Positions 8,771 to 18,595 are shown, counted from the first letter of the stretch. The stretch: 34,168 bases of DNA from Rhodanobacter sp. (GCA_027450005.1 DAIDKO010000123.1:1-34168), one strand, 5' to 3'. Numbers and translations are program-made. The notes: generated by a model from the letters alone, not told the origin.

Positions 8771-9403
8771 TCAGCCTGCCGCAGGGTCGAAGCGTCCACG
8801 CCGCAGGAAGGCGTCCACCTGCCGCGCCACCTCCTGCGAAAACAGCAGGCCGGTATGGTTGGCCTCGACCACGCGGTGGCCAGCCACCCCGGGCAAACGC
8901 GTCTCCTCGACCGCCACCGTGCCATCGTGTTCGCCGTCCAAGTGGCCCAGCATCGCGCCCAGGCCCAGCGGAAGGCGGCCGGCAATCACGCCGACCTCGC
9001 GCGGGCCGTCCCAACGCTCGAAGCCCAGCTCCAGCAGTTCGCGGTTGTGTCCCAACAACACCTCGCTACCTCGCCCCCAGGCGGCGAAGGCGCGCGCGGC
9101 GGCGCTGCCCTTGAGCGGCGACCCCAGGCAGACCACCCGCCCCGGCGGCAGCGCCGGCGTGTCGAGGCAGGCGCGCAGCGCAAGCAGGCCGCCGAGGCTA
9201 TGCCCCACCAGGTGCACCGGATCGGGAGCGAACTCGGCCATCCGCGCCTGCAACCGCGTGAGGATACGCTGCTGCGACGAGGCCACGCTCAGATAGTCGA
9301 AGCGGTGCACGCGGTAACCATCGGCAATCAACCGACGATGCAGCAAGCCCAGCGCAAAGCCGCGCATCCACAACCCATGCAGCAGGATCACGTGTTCAGT
9401 CAT
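8771..9403 (-). CDS. Alpha/beta-hydrolase, lipase-like
   Basis: The 210-residue protein has an alpha/beta-hydrolase fold: N-terminal strand and oxyanion region HVILLHGLWMRG (residues 4-15), nucleophile elbow VHLVGHSLGGLLAL with Ser in GHSLGG (about residue 75), a probable acid in the DGEHDGTVAVEE stretch, and a likely catalytic His in VEANHTGLLFS. The pattern resembles small triacylglycerol lipase/PGAP1-like esterases; the substrate cannot be read from sequence. No signal peptide is evident, so it is probably cytoplasmic. ATG 9403 follows a GGGA a few bases upstream. It lies 38 bp after aspS, so it is probably cotranscribed with it, and about 80 bp before the YebC gene. The open frame continues upstream over aspS, but only in shadow. 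Confidence 0.85.
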   Translation of the reverse strand: MTEHVILLHGLWMRGFALGLLHRRLIADGYRVHRFDYLSVASSQQRILTRLQARMAEFAPDPVHLVGHSLGGLLALRACLDTPALPPGRVVCLGSPLKGSAAARAFAAWGRGSEVLLGHNRELLELGFERWDGPREVGVIAGRLPLGLGAMLGHLDGEHDGTVAVEETRLPGVAGHRVVEANHTGLLFSQEVARQVDAFLRRGRFDPAAG

Positions 9404-9441
9404 GGGGTTCCCGGTTTGCTCCCACTCGGAAGGAGCTAGGG

Positions 9442-11205
9442 TCAGGCTTTCTCGACCGCCACGGCCACACTGAGCTCCTTTAGCTGCGCCTCGCTCACTA
9501 CCGACGGCGCGTCGGTCATCAGGTCCTGCGCGCTGGTGGTCTTGGGGAAGGCGATCACGTCGCGGATCGACTCGGTGCCGGCCATCAGCGCGGCGATTCG
9601 GTCGATGCCGAAGGCCAGGCCGCCGTGCGGCGGCGCGCCGAACTTCAGCGCTTTGAGCAGGAAGCCGAACTTCATCTCGGCCTCCTCCGCGCCGATGCCG
9701 AGCAGCTCGAACACTGCGCTCTGCATCTCCGGACGATGGATGCGGATCGAGCCACCGCCGATCTCGTTGCCGTTGAGCACCATGTCGTAGCCACGGCTCA
9801 CCGCGGTGCCGGCGTGGCTGCGCAGGTCGGCGATATCGTCGATCTTCGGCGCGGTGAACGGGTGGTGCAGGGCCACGTAGCGCTGCTCCTCCTCGTCGTA
9901 CTCGAACATCGGGAAGTCGGTGACCCACAACGGGCGCCAACCCTCCTCGACCAGGCCACGATCCCTGCCTACCTTGAGGCGCAGCGCACCCATGAAATCG
10001 CTGACGGCCTTCCACTTGCCCGCGCCGATGAACACGATATCGCCGGACTCGGCACGCGTGGCCTTGAGCACTGCATCGAGCGCGGCGTCGTCGAGGAACT
10101 TCGCCACCGGGGAGTTCACGCCCTCGCGGCCCTTGGCGAGGTCGTCCACCTTTATCCAGGCCAGGCCCTTGGCGCCGTACTTGGCGACGTATTCGGCCAG
10201 TCCGTCGATCTCCTTGCGGCTCAGCGCCGCGCCGCCCGGCACGCGCAGCGCAGCCACGCGGCCGGCCGGATCGTTGGCCGGCTCGGCGAGCACCTTGAAT
10301 TCGACCTGCTTCAGCGCGTCGGCCACCTCGACCAGCTCCAGCGCGATGCGCAGGTCCGGTTTGTCCGAACCGTAGCGGCGCATGGCCTCGGCCCAGGTCA
10401 TGCGCGGAAAAGCGGTATCCAGTTCCACGCCCTGCACTTCCTTGAACACGTGGCGAATCAGCTCCTCCACGAAGTCCTGTACGTCCTTTTCCTCGACAAA
10501 GGCGAACTCCAGGTCGAGCTGGGTGAACTCCGGCTGTCGGTCGGCACGCAGGTCCTCGTCGCGGAAGCAGCGGGCGATCTGGTAGTAGCGGTCAAAGCCC
10601 GCCATCATCAGGATCTGCTTGAACAGCTGCGGCGACTGCGGCAACGCGTAAAACTGGCCCGGATGCACGCGACTGGGCACCAGGTAGTCGCGCGCACCTT
10701 CCGGCGTAGCCTTGGTCAGGATCGGCGTCTCGATATCCTGGAAACCGCGCGCATCCAGGTAACGGCGCAGCGCCTGTACCAGCTTGATGCGCTTGCGCAT
10801 CATCGCCTGCATCTCGGGTCGGCGCAGGTCAAGGTAGCGGTAGGTCATCCGCAGGTCCTCGTTGGGACTCTCGTGCGATGCGAACGGCAGGTCTCTCGCA
10901 GCGTTGAGGATCTCGACCTTGTCCGCCAGCACCTCCACCGTGCCGGTGCGCAGCTTGTCGTTCACCGACAGCCGCTGGCGAAGCGTGCCGGTGACGCGCA
11001 CGCAATATTCGTAGCCTAGCTCGCCAGCCACGGTGAACGCCTCGGCGTTCTCGCGTTCCACCACCACCTGCGCCAGCCCCTCGTGGTCGCGCAGGTCGAC
11101 GAAGGCCACGTGGGCCTGCCGGCGGATCTTGTTGACCCAGCCGCACAGGGTGACGGTCTGGCCGAGCAGCGACTCGTCGATGAGGCCGCAGTAATGCGTG
11201 CGCAT
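9442..11205 (-). CDS. aspS: Aspartate-tRNA ligase
   Basis: AspRS charges tRNA-Asp in the cytoplasm. The 587-residue length fits the bacterial type with an insertion (GAD) domain. Visible parts are the N-terminal OB anticodon-binding domain ([41 protein letters not shown], residues 1-105), class II catalytic core with motif 2 ([27 protein letters not shown], about 212-238), the inserted domain in the middle, and motif 3 near the C-terminus ([29 protein letters not shown]). ATG 11205 has GGAG ten bases upstream and a good promoter about 50 bp upstream; the open frame to 11460 is non-coding extension. Whether it also charges tRNA-Asn is not decided here. Confidence 0.97.
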   Translation of the reverse strand: MRTHYCGLIDESLLGQTVTLCGWVNKIRRQAHVAFVDLRDHEGLAQVVVERENAEAFTVAGELGYEYCVRVTGTLRQRLSVNDKLRTGTVEVLADKVEILNAARDLPFASHESPNEDLRMTYRYLDLRRPEMQAMMRKRIKLVQALRRYLDARGFQDIETPILTKATPEGARDYLVPSRVHPGQFYALPQSPQLFKQILMMAGFDRYYQIARCFRDEDLRADRQPEFTQLDLEFAFVEEKDVQDFVEELIRHVFKEVQGVELDTAFPRMTWAEAMRRYGSDKPDLRIALELVEVADALKQVEFKVLAEPANDPAGRVAALRVPGGAALSRKEIDGLAEYVAKYGAKGLAWIKVDDLAKGREGVNSPVAKFLDDAALDAVLKATRAESGDIVFIGAGKWKAVSDFMGALRLKVGRDRGLVEEGWRPLWVTDFPMFEYDEEEQRYVALHHPFTAPKIDDIADLRSHAGTAVSRGYDMVLNGNEIGGGSIRIHRPEMQSAVFELLGIGAEEAEMKFGFLLKALKFGAPPHGGLAFGIDRIAALMAGTESIRDVIAFPKTTSAQDLMTDAPSVVSEAQLKELSVAVAVEKA

Positions 11206-11257
11206 GCGCTTGGAACTCCGGGCCGCAGCCCTTGGTGAACGGGAAACTGGACCCCTA

Positions 11258-11285
11258 ATTCTAGCAGGGTGCGGCCGGTTGCCAG
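11258..11285 (-). promoter_or_regulatory. Promoter of aspS
   Basis: Minus-strand -10 TAGAAT (11258-11263) preceded by TGC, an extended -10, with a -35 CTGGCA (11280-11285) at 16-base spacing. It would start a leader of about 45 bases before the aspS ATG. It is the clearest sigma-70 promoter in the left half of the window. Confidence 0.6.
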
Positions 11286-11456
11286 CGCCGAAGTCCACCG
11301 TGTCCCGACTGGCTGGCCCGCGGCTGCCGGCGGGCATCGGCGATGCTGCCGAACAGGCGGAGGCAGCCGGCGTCCACATGCGGGCGATGCCTCCGGTACG
11401 TTGGCGCACCACAGCCATCGCGGCAGGCTCCGGGACGGCGCCGCGCGCTTCCGGCA

Positions 11457-13541
11457 TCACCGCCGCCGGGACTGATCCGGGCCCGGATCACGGCCGTCGC
11501 TGGCGCGTAGATAGGCCTCGAACTCGTCCGCGGGCAACGGGCGGGAAAACAGGTAACCCTGCGCGAAATCGCAGCCCATCTTCCCCAGGATGTCCCTCTG
11601 ACCGACGGTTTCAACGCCTTCGGCGATGGTGCGGAAGCCGAGCTTGTGCGCCATCACGATGATGGCCTCGGTCAGGGCGCGGTCGTTTTCGTCGCTGGCG
11701 ATGCCGCGAATGAAGGAGGCGTCGATCTTCAGAAAATCGATGCTGAAGGTCTTCAGGTAGGACAACGAAGAAAAACCGGTACCGAAATCGTCGATGGACA
11801 CGGCAATCCCGTGGCTGCGGAAATCGTGCAGACGACGCTTCACCCGCTGCCGATCCTTGATCAGCACGCTCTCAGTGATTTCGATGCCGACGCTACTTTC
11901 CGGCAATCGCAGGGCGGCCAGTTTCCTGCGCCAGTTGACCGCCCCGACATTGCGTGCGGCAAGCTGTATCGCGCTCATGTTGACGCTGATCCGGACCGCC
12001 CGGCCAAGCCGTTGCCTGATGTAGCCGGAAAACGCAGTGGCCTCGTCGAAAACCCACTCACCGACTTCGTGGATCAGCCCTGTTTCCTCCAGCAGCGGGA
12101 TGAATTCCCAGGGCGGGATAGGGCCGATGCCCGGGTGCAGCCAACGCAGCAGGGCCTCAGCCTTCCTGACCTGGCCGCCGTCAAAGCCCACGATCGGCTG
12201 GTAATGCAAGGAGAACTCACCGCGTTGTAGTGCACCGTGCAGATCGTCGCTCAGCACCCGGCGCTTCTGCGCGCTGTCCTGCATGGTCGACGCGAAGCGC
12301 GCGACCCGGCCGCCTCCAGCGGATTTGGCGGCATACATCGCCTGCTCCGCGAATTTCAGCAGATCAGTGGCGGTCAGCGCGTCGTCCGGGCTGGTCGCGA
12401 TGCCGATGCTCGCGCCAATGTGCAACAACCTGCCATCGACGTCGAACGGGATGCTCAGCTTTTCCACCAGCCTTTGCGCGGTGCGCTCGGCCGCGCGCAT
12501 GCCGTCCGGTCCGGGCATGACCAGCGCGAACTCGTCGCCGCCCAGGCGGGCGAGCAAGCCATGCGGGCCGGCGAATTCGCGCATCCGCTCGGCGGCACGG
12601 GCCAGCAGAAGATCACCGGTTTCATGGCCAAGCGTATCGTTGACTTCGCTGAAGTGGTCGAGATCGAGCAGCAGCAGGGCGAGCCGTCCGGCCGGCGGCT
12701 GCAGGGCGTTGACTAGCGACTCGCGGAATTTTGCACGCCCGGCAAGGCCGGTGACGGGATCCGCCAAAGGCTGGGCATCGCTGAGGTCGCGGATGACCAA
12801 GCACAACGACGGGCCGGTGCTGGTCTCGATGCAGGCAGGCGACACCATCACCGGAAACTCCTGACCATCCCTCCGCTGCGCGCTGAAGGTAGGTAAGCCC
12901 TCCGCCTGTTGCGCGGCATGCCGGGCGAACGTCTGCTCGCGCAAGGTATGCCACGCACCGCGAGCCTGCTCTGCCAGCAGCACTTCGAACGGCTGCCCGG
13001 CCAGCGCCTCGCGGGGGTAGCCGAATACCGATTCAGTGCTGCTGTTGGCGGCGAAGATCCGGCCTTGCTGGTTACACAGGACGACCGGGTAGATGCCCGC
13101 CTCGAGGAAACTCTGGATGTCGGTGTCGTGGTGCCGGCGCGCGGCGGACAGGGTCTTGTGGCGATGCATGGCCAGCCGGATCGCCATTACCAGGTCCTGC
13201 TCGCGCCAGGGCTTGACGATGTAGCCGAACATGCCGGCGATCTGCGCCTTCTGCAGGGTGTCCCGGTCGGAGTGCGCGGTTGAGAAAACCACCGGGATAT
13301 CGAGTTCGCCGTAGATGAGATCGGCGGTTTCGATGCCGTCGAGCTCGCCCTTGATGCGGATGTCCATCAGGATCAGGTCAGGACGCATCCGGCGCGCGAT
13401 GTCGATCGCCTCCGCGCCGTTGTCGGCAATGCCGACGACGCGATGACCCAGCCCTTCGAGGCGACCTCGAACCTCCTCAGCCAGCAGCGCCTCGTCCTCG
13501 ACGACCAGGATACTCCAGCAGGGATCGACGTCCGTGTTCAT
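11457..13541 (-). CDS. Response regulator with PAS, GGDEF and EAL domains (c-di-GMP turnover)
   Basis: A 694-residue cytoplasmic response regulator predicted to control cyclic di-GMP. The REC domain (residues 9-125) has ILVVEDE with acidic Asp16, phosphoacceptor Asp60 ([14 protein letters not shown]), Thr88 and Lys110 (VKPW). A PAS domain follows (about 150-265), then GGDEF with an intact [13 protein letters not shown] and no obvious RxxD inhibitory site before it. The C-terminal EAL domain looks catalytically complete: [47 protein letters not shown] and AEGVETVGQ. Both synthase and hydrolase activity are therefore possible; which dominates cannot be told from sequence. ATG 13541 overlaps the kinase stop by 4 bp, so the two are a cognate pair. 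Open frame upstream of this ATG lies in the kinase gene. Confidence 0.93.
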   Translation of the reverse strand: MNTDVDPCWSILVVEDEALLAEEVRGRLEGLGHRVVGIADNGAEAIDIARRMRPDLILMDIRIKGELDGIETADLIYGELDIPVVFSTAHSDRDTLQKAQIAGMFGYIVKPWREQDLVMAIRLAMHRHKTLSAARRHHDTDIQSFLEAGIYPVVLCNQQGRIFAANSSTESVFGYPREALAGQPFEVLLAEQARGAWHTLREQTFARHAAQQAEGLPTFSAQRRDGQEFPVMVSPACIETSTGPSLCLVIRDLSDAQPLADPVTGLAGRAKFRESLVNALQPPAGRLALLLLDLDHFSEVNDTLGHETGDLLLARAAERMREFAGPHGLLARLGGDEFALVMPGPDGMRAAERTAQRLVEKLSIPFDVDGRLLHIGASIGIATSPDDALTATDLLKFAEQAMYAAKSAGGGRVARFASTMQDSAQKRRVLSDDLHGALQRGEFSLHYQPIVGFDGGQVRKAEALLRWLHPGIGPIPPWEFIPLLEETGLIHEVGEWVFDEATAFSGYIRQRLGRAVRISVNMSAIQLAARNVGAVNWRRKLAALRLPESSVGIEITESVLIKDRQRVKRRLHDFRSHGIAVSIDDFGTGFSSLSYLKTFSIDFLKIDASFIRGIASDENDRALTEAIIVMAHKLGFRTIAEGVETVGQRDILGKMGCDFAQGYLFSRPLPADEFEAYLRASDGRDPGPDQSRRR

Positions 13542-15274
13542 CGGGACACAACCCTCTTCGGGGTGACGTTCAGGGTCAGCCTGGCCAAGGTGCCGGGCGA
13601 GGCCGGCAGGAACTCGTAGGTGCCGTTTACCTGGCGCGACAGCGAGCGGATGAGATGCAGGCCGAGCGAATGGCCGTCCGCGGGATCGAAGCCTTCCGGC
13701 AGGCCGGTGCCGTCGTCGCGCACTTCCAGCACGCAGCTCCGCGCATCGGGCTGGCACAACGACAGGTGGATTTTGCCGCTACGACCGCCGGGAAAGGCGT
13801 GCTTGACCGCGTTGGCGACGATCTCGTTGAGGATCAGGCCGCAGGGAACCGCGACGTCGATGCTCATACTCACCGGCTCGAGCGCGGTAGCCAGTTGGAT
13901 GCGGTCGTTGCGGCTGTAGCTTTCGACCAGCTGGCGGGCAAGGTTGCCCGCGTATTCGCCGAAGTCGACCTCTGCCATCGAGTCGGAGTTGTAGAGGCTC
14001 TCGTGCACCATCGCCATCGAGCGCACGCGGTCCTGGCTCTCCTGCATGACCCGAATCATGTCCGGATCGGTCAGGTCGCGCTGCTGCAGGTAGAACAGGC
14101 TGGCGATCACCGCCAGGTTGTTCTTCACCCGGTGATGCACTTCCTTGAGCAGCATCTCCTTTTCGTGCAGCGAATCGAGCGTCTGCTTTTCCGCCCGCTT
14201 TCGCTCGCTGATGTCGCGGATCGCACTGGACACCAGCATGCCGCTCTCGGTTTCCAGCGGCGAAAGCGACAGCTCGATGGGGAATTCGCTGCCGTCCTTG
14301 CGCTGGCCGAACAATTCCAGTCCGCTGCCCATCGGGCGGACGCGCGGAGCACCTGCGTAATCCCTGCGATGGCCGGGATGACGGCTGCGGAAACGCTCCG
14401 GCATTAGCAGCTCCACCGGTTGGCCGATCAGCTCCGCCGCGGCGTAGCCAAACAGCCTTTCGGCCTGCGAATTGGCCAACTGGATGACGCCGCCTGCGTC
14501 GGCGATGACCATGGCGTCGGGAGCCGACTCCAGCAGCTGCCTGAACTGTCTCTCCATGCGCCGCCGGTGGCTCAGATCATTGATGATCGTGGATGCCGAA
14601 ACCACCTCGCCATTCGCCTTGCGCACCGGTGAGATGGTGAGCCCGACCTCGACCAGGGAACCATCCTTGCGCTTCCTCACCGATTCGTAGGGCTCCACGC
14701 GCTCGCCCGCCCGGATGCGCCGCATGGTGCGGCGCTCTTCGTCCATCAGCTCGTCCGGGACCAGCATCGCGATATTGCAGCCGACCGCCTCGGCTGCGCT
14801 GTAGCCGAACAGGCGCTCGGCGGAAGGGTTCCAGACCTGGATGGTGCCGTCCAGATGCTTGCCGATGATCGCGTCGGTAGCCGACTCGATGATCGCCGCC
14901 AGTCGCGCACGTTCGTCACTGATGCGCTTGCGCTCGGAGATATCACGGATCACGCAAAGCACGAGCTTTCCGTGTTCCAGCGGGCTGAGCATCACGTCCA
15001 CCGGGAATTCACTGCCATCCTTGCGCAGGCCGAACAGGCTAAGGCCGCCTCCCATCTCACGGGTGCGCGGCTCAGCGACGTAGCGCTCGCGATGTGCGGC
15101 ATGGGCACCGAAGCGCCTAGGAACCAGGAGGTCGACCTGCTGGCCCACCAGGTCGTCAACGGCATACCCGAAAAGCGCCAGCGCAGCAGCGTTGGCCTGG
15201 ACGATCAGCCCATCGTGATGGACGACCAGCATCCCATCCGGCGCAGCGTCGAAAATGTGACGATACTCGTTCAT
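13538..15274 (-). CDS. Cytoplasmic three-PAS histidine kinase, HisKA_2 type
   Basis: A 578-residue soluble sensor kinase without membrane segments or signal peptide. Three PAS domains lie at about residues 1-118, 125-240 and 245-362, followed by a HisKA_2 dimerisation domain with the phospho-acceptor region EVHHRVKNNLAVIASLFYLQ (His380/His381) and an HATPase domain (N box ILNEIVANAVKHAF near 483, G box RDDGTGLPEG at 519-527, then SLGLHLIRSLSRQ). PAS1 and PAS3 are closely alike, sharing a KDGSEFP stretch and a following DISERKR, which points to internal duplication. PAS1 and PAS3 have no obvious haem or flavin motif that I can name, so the signal is unknown. It is translationally coupled to the downstream REC-PAS-GGDEF-EAL protein, its probable phosphotransfer partner. 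Confidence 0.93.
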   Translation of the reverse strand: MNEYRHIFDAAPDGMLVVHHDGLIVQANAAALALFGYAVDDLVGQQVDLLVPRRFGAHAAHRERYVAEPRTREMGGGLSLFGLRKDGSEFPVDVMLSPLEHGKLVLCVIRDISERKRISDERARLAAIIESATDAIIGKHLDGTIQVWNPSAERLFGYSAAEAVGCNIAMLVPDELMDEERRTMRRIRAGERVEPYESVRKRKDGSLVEVGLTISPVRKANGEVVSASTIINDLSHRRRMERQFRQLLESAPDAMVIADAGGVIQLANSQAERLFGYAAAELIGQPVELLMPERFRSRHPGHRRDYAGAPRVRPMGSGLELFGQRKDGSEFPIELSLSPLETESGMLVSSAIRDISERKRAEKQTLDSLHEKEMLLKEVHHRVKNNLAVIASLFYLQQRDLTDPDMIRVMQESQDRVRSMAMVHESLYNSDSMAEVDFGEYAGNLARQLVESYSRNDRIQLATALEPVSMSIDVAVPCGLILNEIVANAVKHAFPGGRSGKIHLSLCQPDARSCVLEVRDDGTGLPEGFDPADGHSLGLHLIRSLSRQVNGTYEFLPASPGTLARLTLNVTPKRVVSR

Positions 15275-15620
15275 CGGAACCGTCCGCTTCCCTCAGGAGT
15301 ACGCCACGCGTAACCTGATGGTTGCGTGAAGGCTTTCCTGCTCGCAGACGCCAGCGGAATGGCTTGGGACCTGGCGGTCGGCTACCGGTAGGACCTCTCA
15401 GCACGGCCGCACGTATATCTGCCGGGGCAGAGCGGCGTGTGGGCAGCATCGGACGAGCCGGGCTCAGGCCCCCGGTGGCGGACGGGCAGTACCCGTTTGG
15501 GCTGACCGCGCCGTGGCGATCAGCCCTATTTCGTTGGAGAGATCGCTTTTACCGAGCCCACATCCCGTGCCGCAAGCCGTCTGGACCCGAACGACCGATC
15601 GGGGCGAGCCCACCCGGCGT
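15275..15620. other. 346-bp intergenic stretch upstream of the kinase gene, no gene seen
   Basis: Open frames here have no recognisable product and look like GC-rich chance frames. The stretch must hold the promoter of the kinase/regulator pair (minus) and the end of fmdB transcription. The only structure I note is an imperfect stem around CACGC...GCGTG at 15305-15328, about 30-55 bases upstream of the kinase start. I checked for a GEMM c-di-GMP riboswitch core and did not see one. Confidence 0.4.
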
Positions 15621-15911
15621 TTAGCTACTTGTCGAGGACGTTGCCGAAGGCGCTGGAGCAGGCGCCGGAGCGGGCGCGGCGGCCGTCGACGCGGTGCCAT
15701 CACCCGCCAGGTTGCGCTTCGTGTCGCCGTCCTTCTTGAAGTCGGTCTCGTACCAGCCGCCACCGGCCAGGCGGAACGAAGGCGCGCTCACGCGCCGCTG
15801 CACCTTGGGCGCGCCGCACTGGGGACATTCGGCGGGATCAGCGTCTGACAATTTCTGCAGGCGGTCGAAGCGGTGGCCACATTGGCTGCATTCGAATTCG
15901 TAAATGGGCAT
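15621..15911 (-). CDS. FmdB-family zinc ribbon protein
   Basis: A small 96-residue cytoplasmic protein of the FmdB/CxxC-CxxC zinc ribbon family, whose biochemical role is poorly defined. It begins MPIYEFECSQCGHRFDRLQKLSD, with the first CxxC at Cys8/Cys11 and the second in AECPQCGAPKVQRRVSAPSF, typical of the family. The last part is low complexity (repeated Ala-Pro, then Ser/Thr), probably a disordered tail. I chose ATG 15911 because the family starts MPxYEF and GGAG lies nine bases upstream; the frame is open to 15977 without conservation. In related genomes I recall fmdB directly before aspS; here about 4.4 kb with a signalling pair separates them. Confidence 0.92.
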   Translation of the reverse strand: MPIYEFECSQCGHRFDRLQKLSDADPAECPQCGAPKVQRRVSAPSFRLAGGGWYETDFKKDGDTKRNLAGDGTASTAAAPAPAPAPAPSATSSTSS

Positions 15912-15930
15912 CAACACTTTCTCCAGTACC

Positions 15931-15950
15931 AGCCGCGCCCAAGCGCGGCT
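15931..15950. repeat. Hairpin in the fmdB leader
   Basis: Perfect eight-base arms AGCCGCGC / GCGCGGCT around a four-base loop, 20-39 bases upstream of the fmdB ATG, just before its Shine-Dalgarno. There is no U-tract, so it is not a standard terminator. It could be a leader hairpin or simple GC-rich coincidence. Confidence 0.4.
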
Positions 15951-16088
15951 CCGGTCGTTTTGGAGCCAGTCCAACAAATTTCAAGATACGTAAAAAAAAC
16001 GTTTGGCAGACACTTTGATCGGTAGTAGCCTGCAGACAGGAAGTTCCTGCGAGTGCGCAAGACACTTCCGCACAGGAATCTCGATAAA

Positions 16089-16118
16089 GACGCCCAGACG
16101 TATCGACGTCTGGGCGTC
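16089..16118. promoter_or_regulatory. Perfect inverted repeat upstream of the TonB-dependent receptor gene
   Basis: Arms GACGCCCAGACGT and ACGTCTGGGCGTC are perfect 13-base complements around the loop ATCG, 72 bases before the receptor ATG. No T-run follows on the plus strand; on the minus strand TTTAT follows, a weak U-tract. It may be an RNA hairpin in the receptor leader or a palindromic operator. An A-rich segment with AAACGTTT lies further upstream (about 15990-16005). Confidence 0.55.
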
Positions 16119-16190
16119 CATCGCAGAAGGCCAAGTGGCAGCCAGCTCCTCCACTGCTTCGACGCAACACGATTAACTTACGGGGTCATC

Positions 16191-18578
16191 ATGCATCGTA
16201 TGAATCGCAATCTTTCCATCGCCTTGCTACCTGCAGCCCTGCTGCTTGCCCTCGCAACCACGGCGAACGCCCAAGGTCAGCAGTCCGCACCCACGTCGAA
16301 GAAAGCCAAGAGCCTGCAAGCCGTCGTAGTCACCGGCACCAGAGCCTTCGACCGTACCGAGTCCACCTCGCTATCGCCGATCGACGTCCTGACGCCGAAA
16401 GATTTGATCGACACCGGCGCGCCGAACCTGTCCACCGCGCTGCGAACGCTGCTTCCCTCGTTCAACTTCCCGCAACCGTCGGTCACCGACGCTACTGACG
16501 CCACCCAACCGGCACAGTTACGGGGCCTGTCGCCAGACGAGACGCTAGTCCTGATTGACGGCAAGCGCCAGCACACGACCGCTATTGTCAACGTCAATGG
16601 TTCATTGGGGCGTGGCTCCTCTCCCGTAGACATCAATGCCATTCCGATAAACGCCATCGACCACATTGAGGTTCTTCGCGACGGTGCTGCCGCGCAGTAC
16701 GGGTCCGATGCCATCGCAGGCGTCATCAACATTATCCTGAAGCACGGTGCCAAAGGCGGTTCCGCCAGCGTCACGGGCGGCCAATACAGCCACGGCGACG
16801 GTACCACCTGGCAGGGCGGCGCCGACGGCGGTTTCGCGCTCGGTTCCAAAGGCTGGGTGCACCTGAGCGCCAATGCGATGCACCAGGACCCAACCAATCA
16901 CGCCGGTCCCGACATTCGTTATCCGAACGACCCCACCTACGGACAGACCACGTTCCATTACGGCCTACCCACCACCCGCGCCAAGCAGGCAGCGATCAAC
17001 CTGCAGTACGACTTCACTCCCGACGTCCAACTGTATGCGTTCAGCCTGTTCAACAAGCGCGATGTCTCCGCCGGCGGCTTCTTCCGTTCGCTCTCGCAAT
17101 ACAAGAGCTCCTCACCTGCTGCAGCAGCGGTATATCCGGATGGCTACCTGCCGATCGAGAACAGCGCTATCCGCGATGACTCCGAAGTGATAGGCCTTCG
17201 AGGCAAAGTCGTTGGCTGGAACTACGACGTAAGCGCCAACACTGGCGGTAACCACTGGAAACTGATTACCAGCAATACCTTCAACTACTCGCTTGGCAGT
17301 GCTTCACCCACCCGCTTCTACATCGGCACCCTCACGGATAGGCAGAACATCCTCAACGCCGATTTCAGCAAAGATTTCTACCCCACGTGGCTTAAGAACG
17401 GCCTCACCGTTGCATGGGGGCTGGACTACAGCCACCAAAACTTCGAGATCAAGCAAGGCGATGCAGCCTCTTACGCAGGTGCCGGTGCTCAGGTCTACCC
17501 GGGGTACCAGCCCGGCGACGCCGGCTCGCATTCGCGTAATAGCCACGCGGTCTACCTCGATCTGGAGAGTGACCTGACCGATAAGCTTTCGGCAGGGTTT
17601 GCAATACGCAACGAGCATTACAGCGACTTCGGCAACACGACTTCGGCGAAGCTGTCAGGGAGGTACGCCTTCAACGACACGGTTGCGTTACGCGCCACGG
17701 CGTCGAACGGCTTCCGCGCACCGTCGCTACAGCAGGAGTATTACTCCAGCACTGCAATCAACTTCATCAACGGAGTGCCCTACACCATACGCACCTTCCC
17801 GGTGGATAATCCGGCCGCCGTAGCACTGGGCGCGCAGCCACTCAAACCAGAGAAATCGCGCAACTACACCGTGGGTCTGGTGTTCACTCCGCTCAGCGGG
17901 CTTTACACGACGTTGGACTTCTATCAGATCAGCATCGATCACCGCATCATCTTGAGCGGCAACCTCGTTGGGGCTCCAGTGCAGAACTACTTGACGTCGG
18001 TGGGCATCCCGTTCGTCAGTGGTGGCCGCTTCTTCACCAATGCGGTTAACACTCGTACCCGCGGCGTCGACCTTGTCTCCACCTACCCGCTGGAGCTGCG
18101 TAATTCCACCCTGAAGTTCACCGGTGGTCTGAACTACAACAAGACCGAAATCCTGCAGATTGCACCGAATCCACCGCAGTTGGGTCTGGCAGGACTCACC
18201 TTTCCGGTGATCGACCGCGCGGAACAGGGCCGAATCACCAAGGGGAGCCCTCGCACTAAGGCCTTTGTCGCCACTAACTGGGACGTTGGCAACTGGACCG
18301 TGCATGGCCAAGTGACACGCTACGGACAATGGACCGACCTCAGCGCCAGCAACCCCTCGTACGACCAGACGTATGGTGCCCGCTACGTACTGGATGCCAG
18401 CGTGAGCTACAACTGGGACAAGTGGACCTTCACCGCAGGCGGCAACGACATCAACAATGCCTATCCGGAAAAAGTGATCAGCGCCAACAACTTCCACGGC
18501 ATCTTGGCGTATCCAAACTCCTCGCCGTTCGGTTTCAGTGGCGCGTACTATTACGCCACCGCGGCCTACCACTGGTAA
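16191..18578 (+). CDS. TonB-dependent outer-membrane receptor
   Basis: A 795-residue outer-membrane receptor powered by TonB-ExbBD. It has a signal peptide (MHRMNRNLSIALLPAALLLALATTANAQ), a TonB-box-like stretch LQAVVVTGTR, and a plug domain with LRGLSPDETLVLIDGKRQH, INAIDHIEVLRDGAAAQYGSDAIAGVINI. A long 22-strand-type barrel follows with FNDTVALRATASNGFRAPSLQQEYYSS and LKPEKSRNYTVGLVFTP, ending in an aromatic residue (YATAAYHW), as expected for barrel insertion. I chose ATG 16191, with GGGG five bases upstream; ATG 16200 is an alternative and the frame to 16053 is leader. The ligand cannot be named. The following gamma-glutamyltransferase gene hints at a gamma-glutamyl or peptide-like substrate, but that is inference. 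The gene uses more A/T-ending codons than its neighbours. Confidence 0.93.
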   Translation: MHRMNRNLSIALLPAALLLALATTANAQGQQSAPTSKKAKSLQAVVVTGTRAFDRTESTSLSPIDVLTPKDLIDTGAPNLSTALRTLLPSFNFPQPSVTDATDATQPAQLRGLSPDETLVLIDGKRQHTTAIVNVNGSLGRGSSPVDINAIPINAIDHIEVLRDGAAAQYGSDAIAGVINIILKHGAKGGSASVTGGQYSHGDGTTWQGGADGGFALGSKGWVHLSANAMHQDPTNHAGPDIRYPNDPTYGQTTFHYGLPTTRAKQAAINLQYDFTPDVQLYAFSLFNKRDVSAGGFFRSLSQYKSSSPAAAAVYPDGYLPIENSAIRDDSEVIGLRGKVVGWNYDVSANTGGNHWKLITSNTFNYSLGSASPTRFYIGTLTDRQNILNADFSKDFYPTWLKNGLTVAWGLDYSHQNFEIKQGDAASYAGAGAQVYPGYQPGDAGSHSRNSHAVYLDLESDLTDKLSAGFAIRNEHYSDFGNTTSAKLSGRYAFNDTVALRATASNGFRAPSLQQEYYSSTAINFINGVPYTIRTFPVDNPAAVALGAQPLKPEKSRNYTVGLVFTPLSGLYTTLDFYQISIDHRIILSGNLVGAPVQNYLTSVGIPFVSGGRFFTNAVNTRTRGVDLVSTYPLELRNSTLKFTGGLNYNKTEILQIAPNPPQLGLAGLTFPVIDRAEQGRITKGSPRTKAFVATNWDVGNWTVHGQVTRYGQWTDLSASNPSYDQTYGARYVLDASVSYNWDKWTFTAGGNDINNAYPEKVISANNFHGILAYPNSSPFGFSGAYYYATAAYHW

Positions 18579-18595
18579 ACCGGCGCCTGCCGACA

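Noticed and set aside
8771-10015. 414-codon version of the alpha/beta hydrolase, as a possible fusion
   Set aside because: The first 200 residues overlap aspS in another frame and have no conserved content; the hydrolase starts cleanly at MTEHVILLHG.
15275-15620. A GEMM (c-di-GMP) riboswitch before the kinase/regulator pair
   Set aside because: The function would fit, but I could not find the conserved core or a tetraloop-receptor arrangement; only an imperfect short stem is present.
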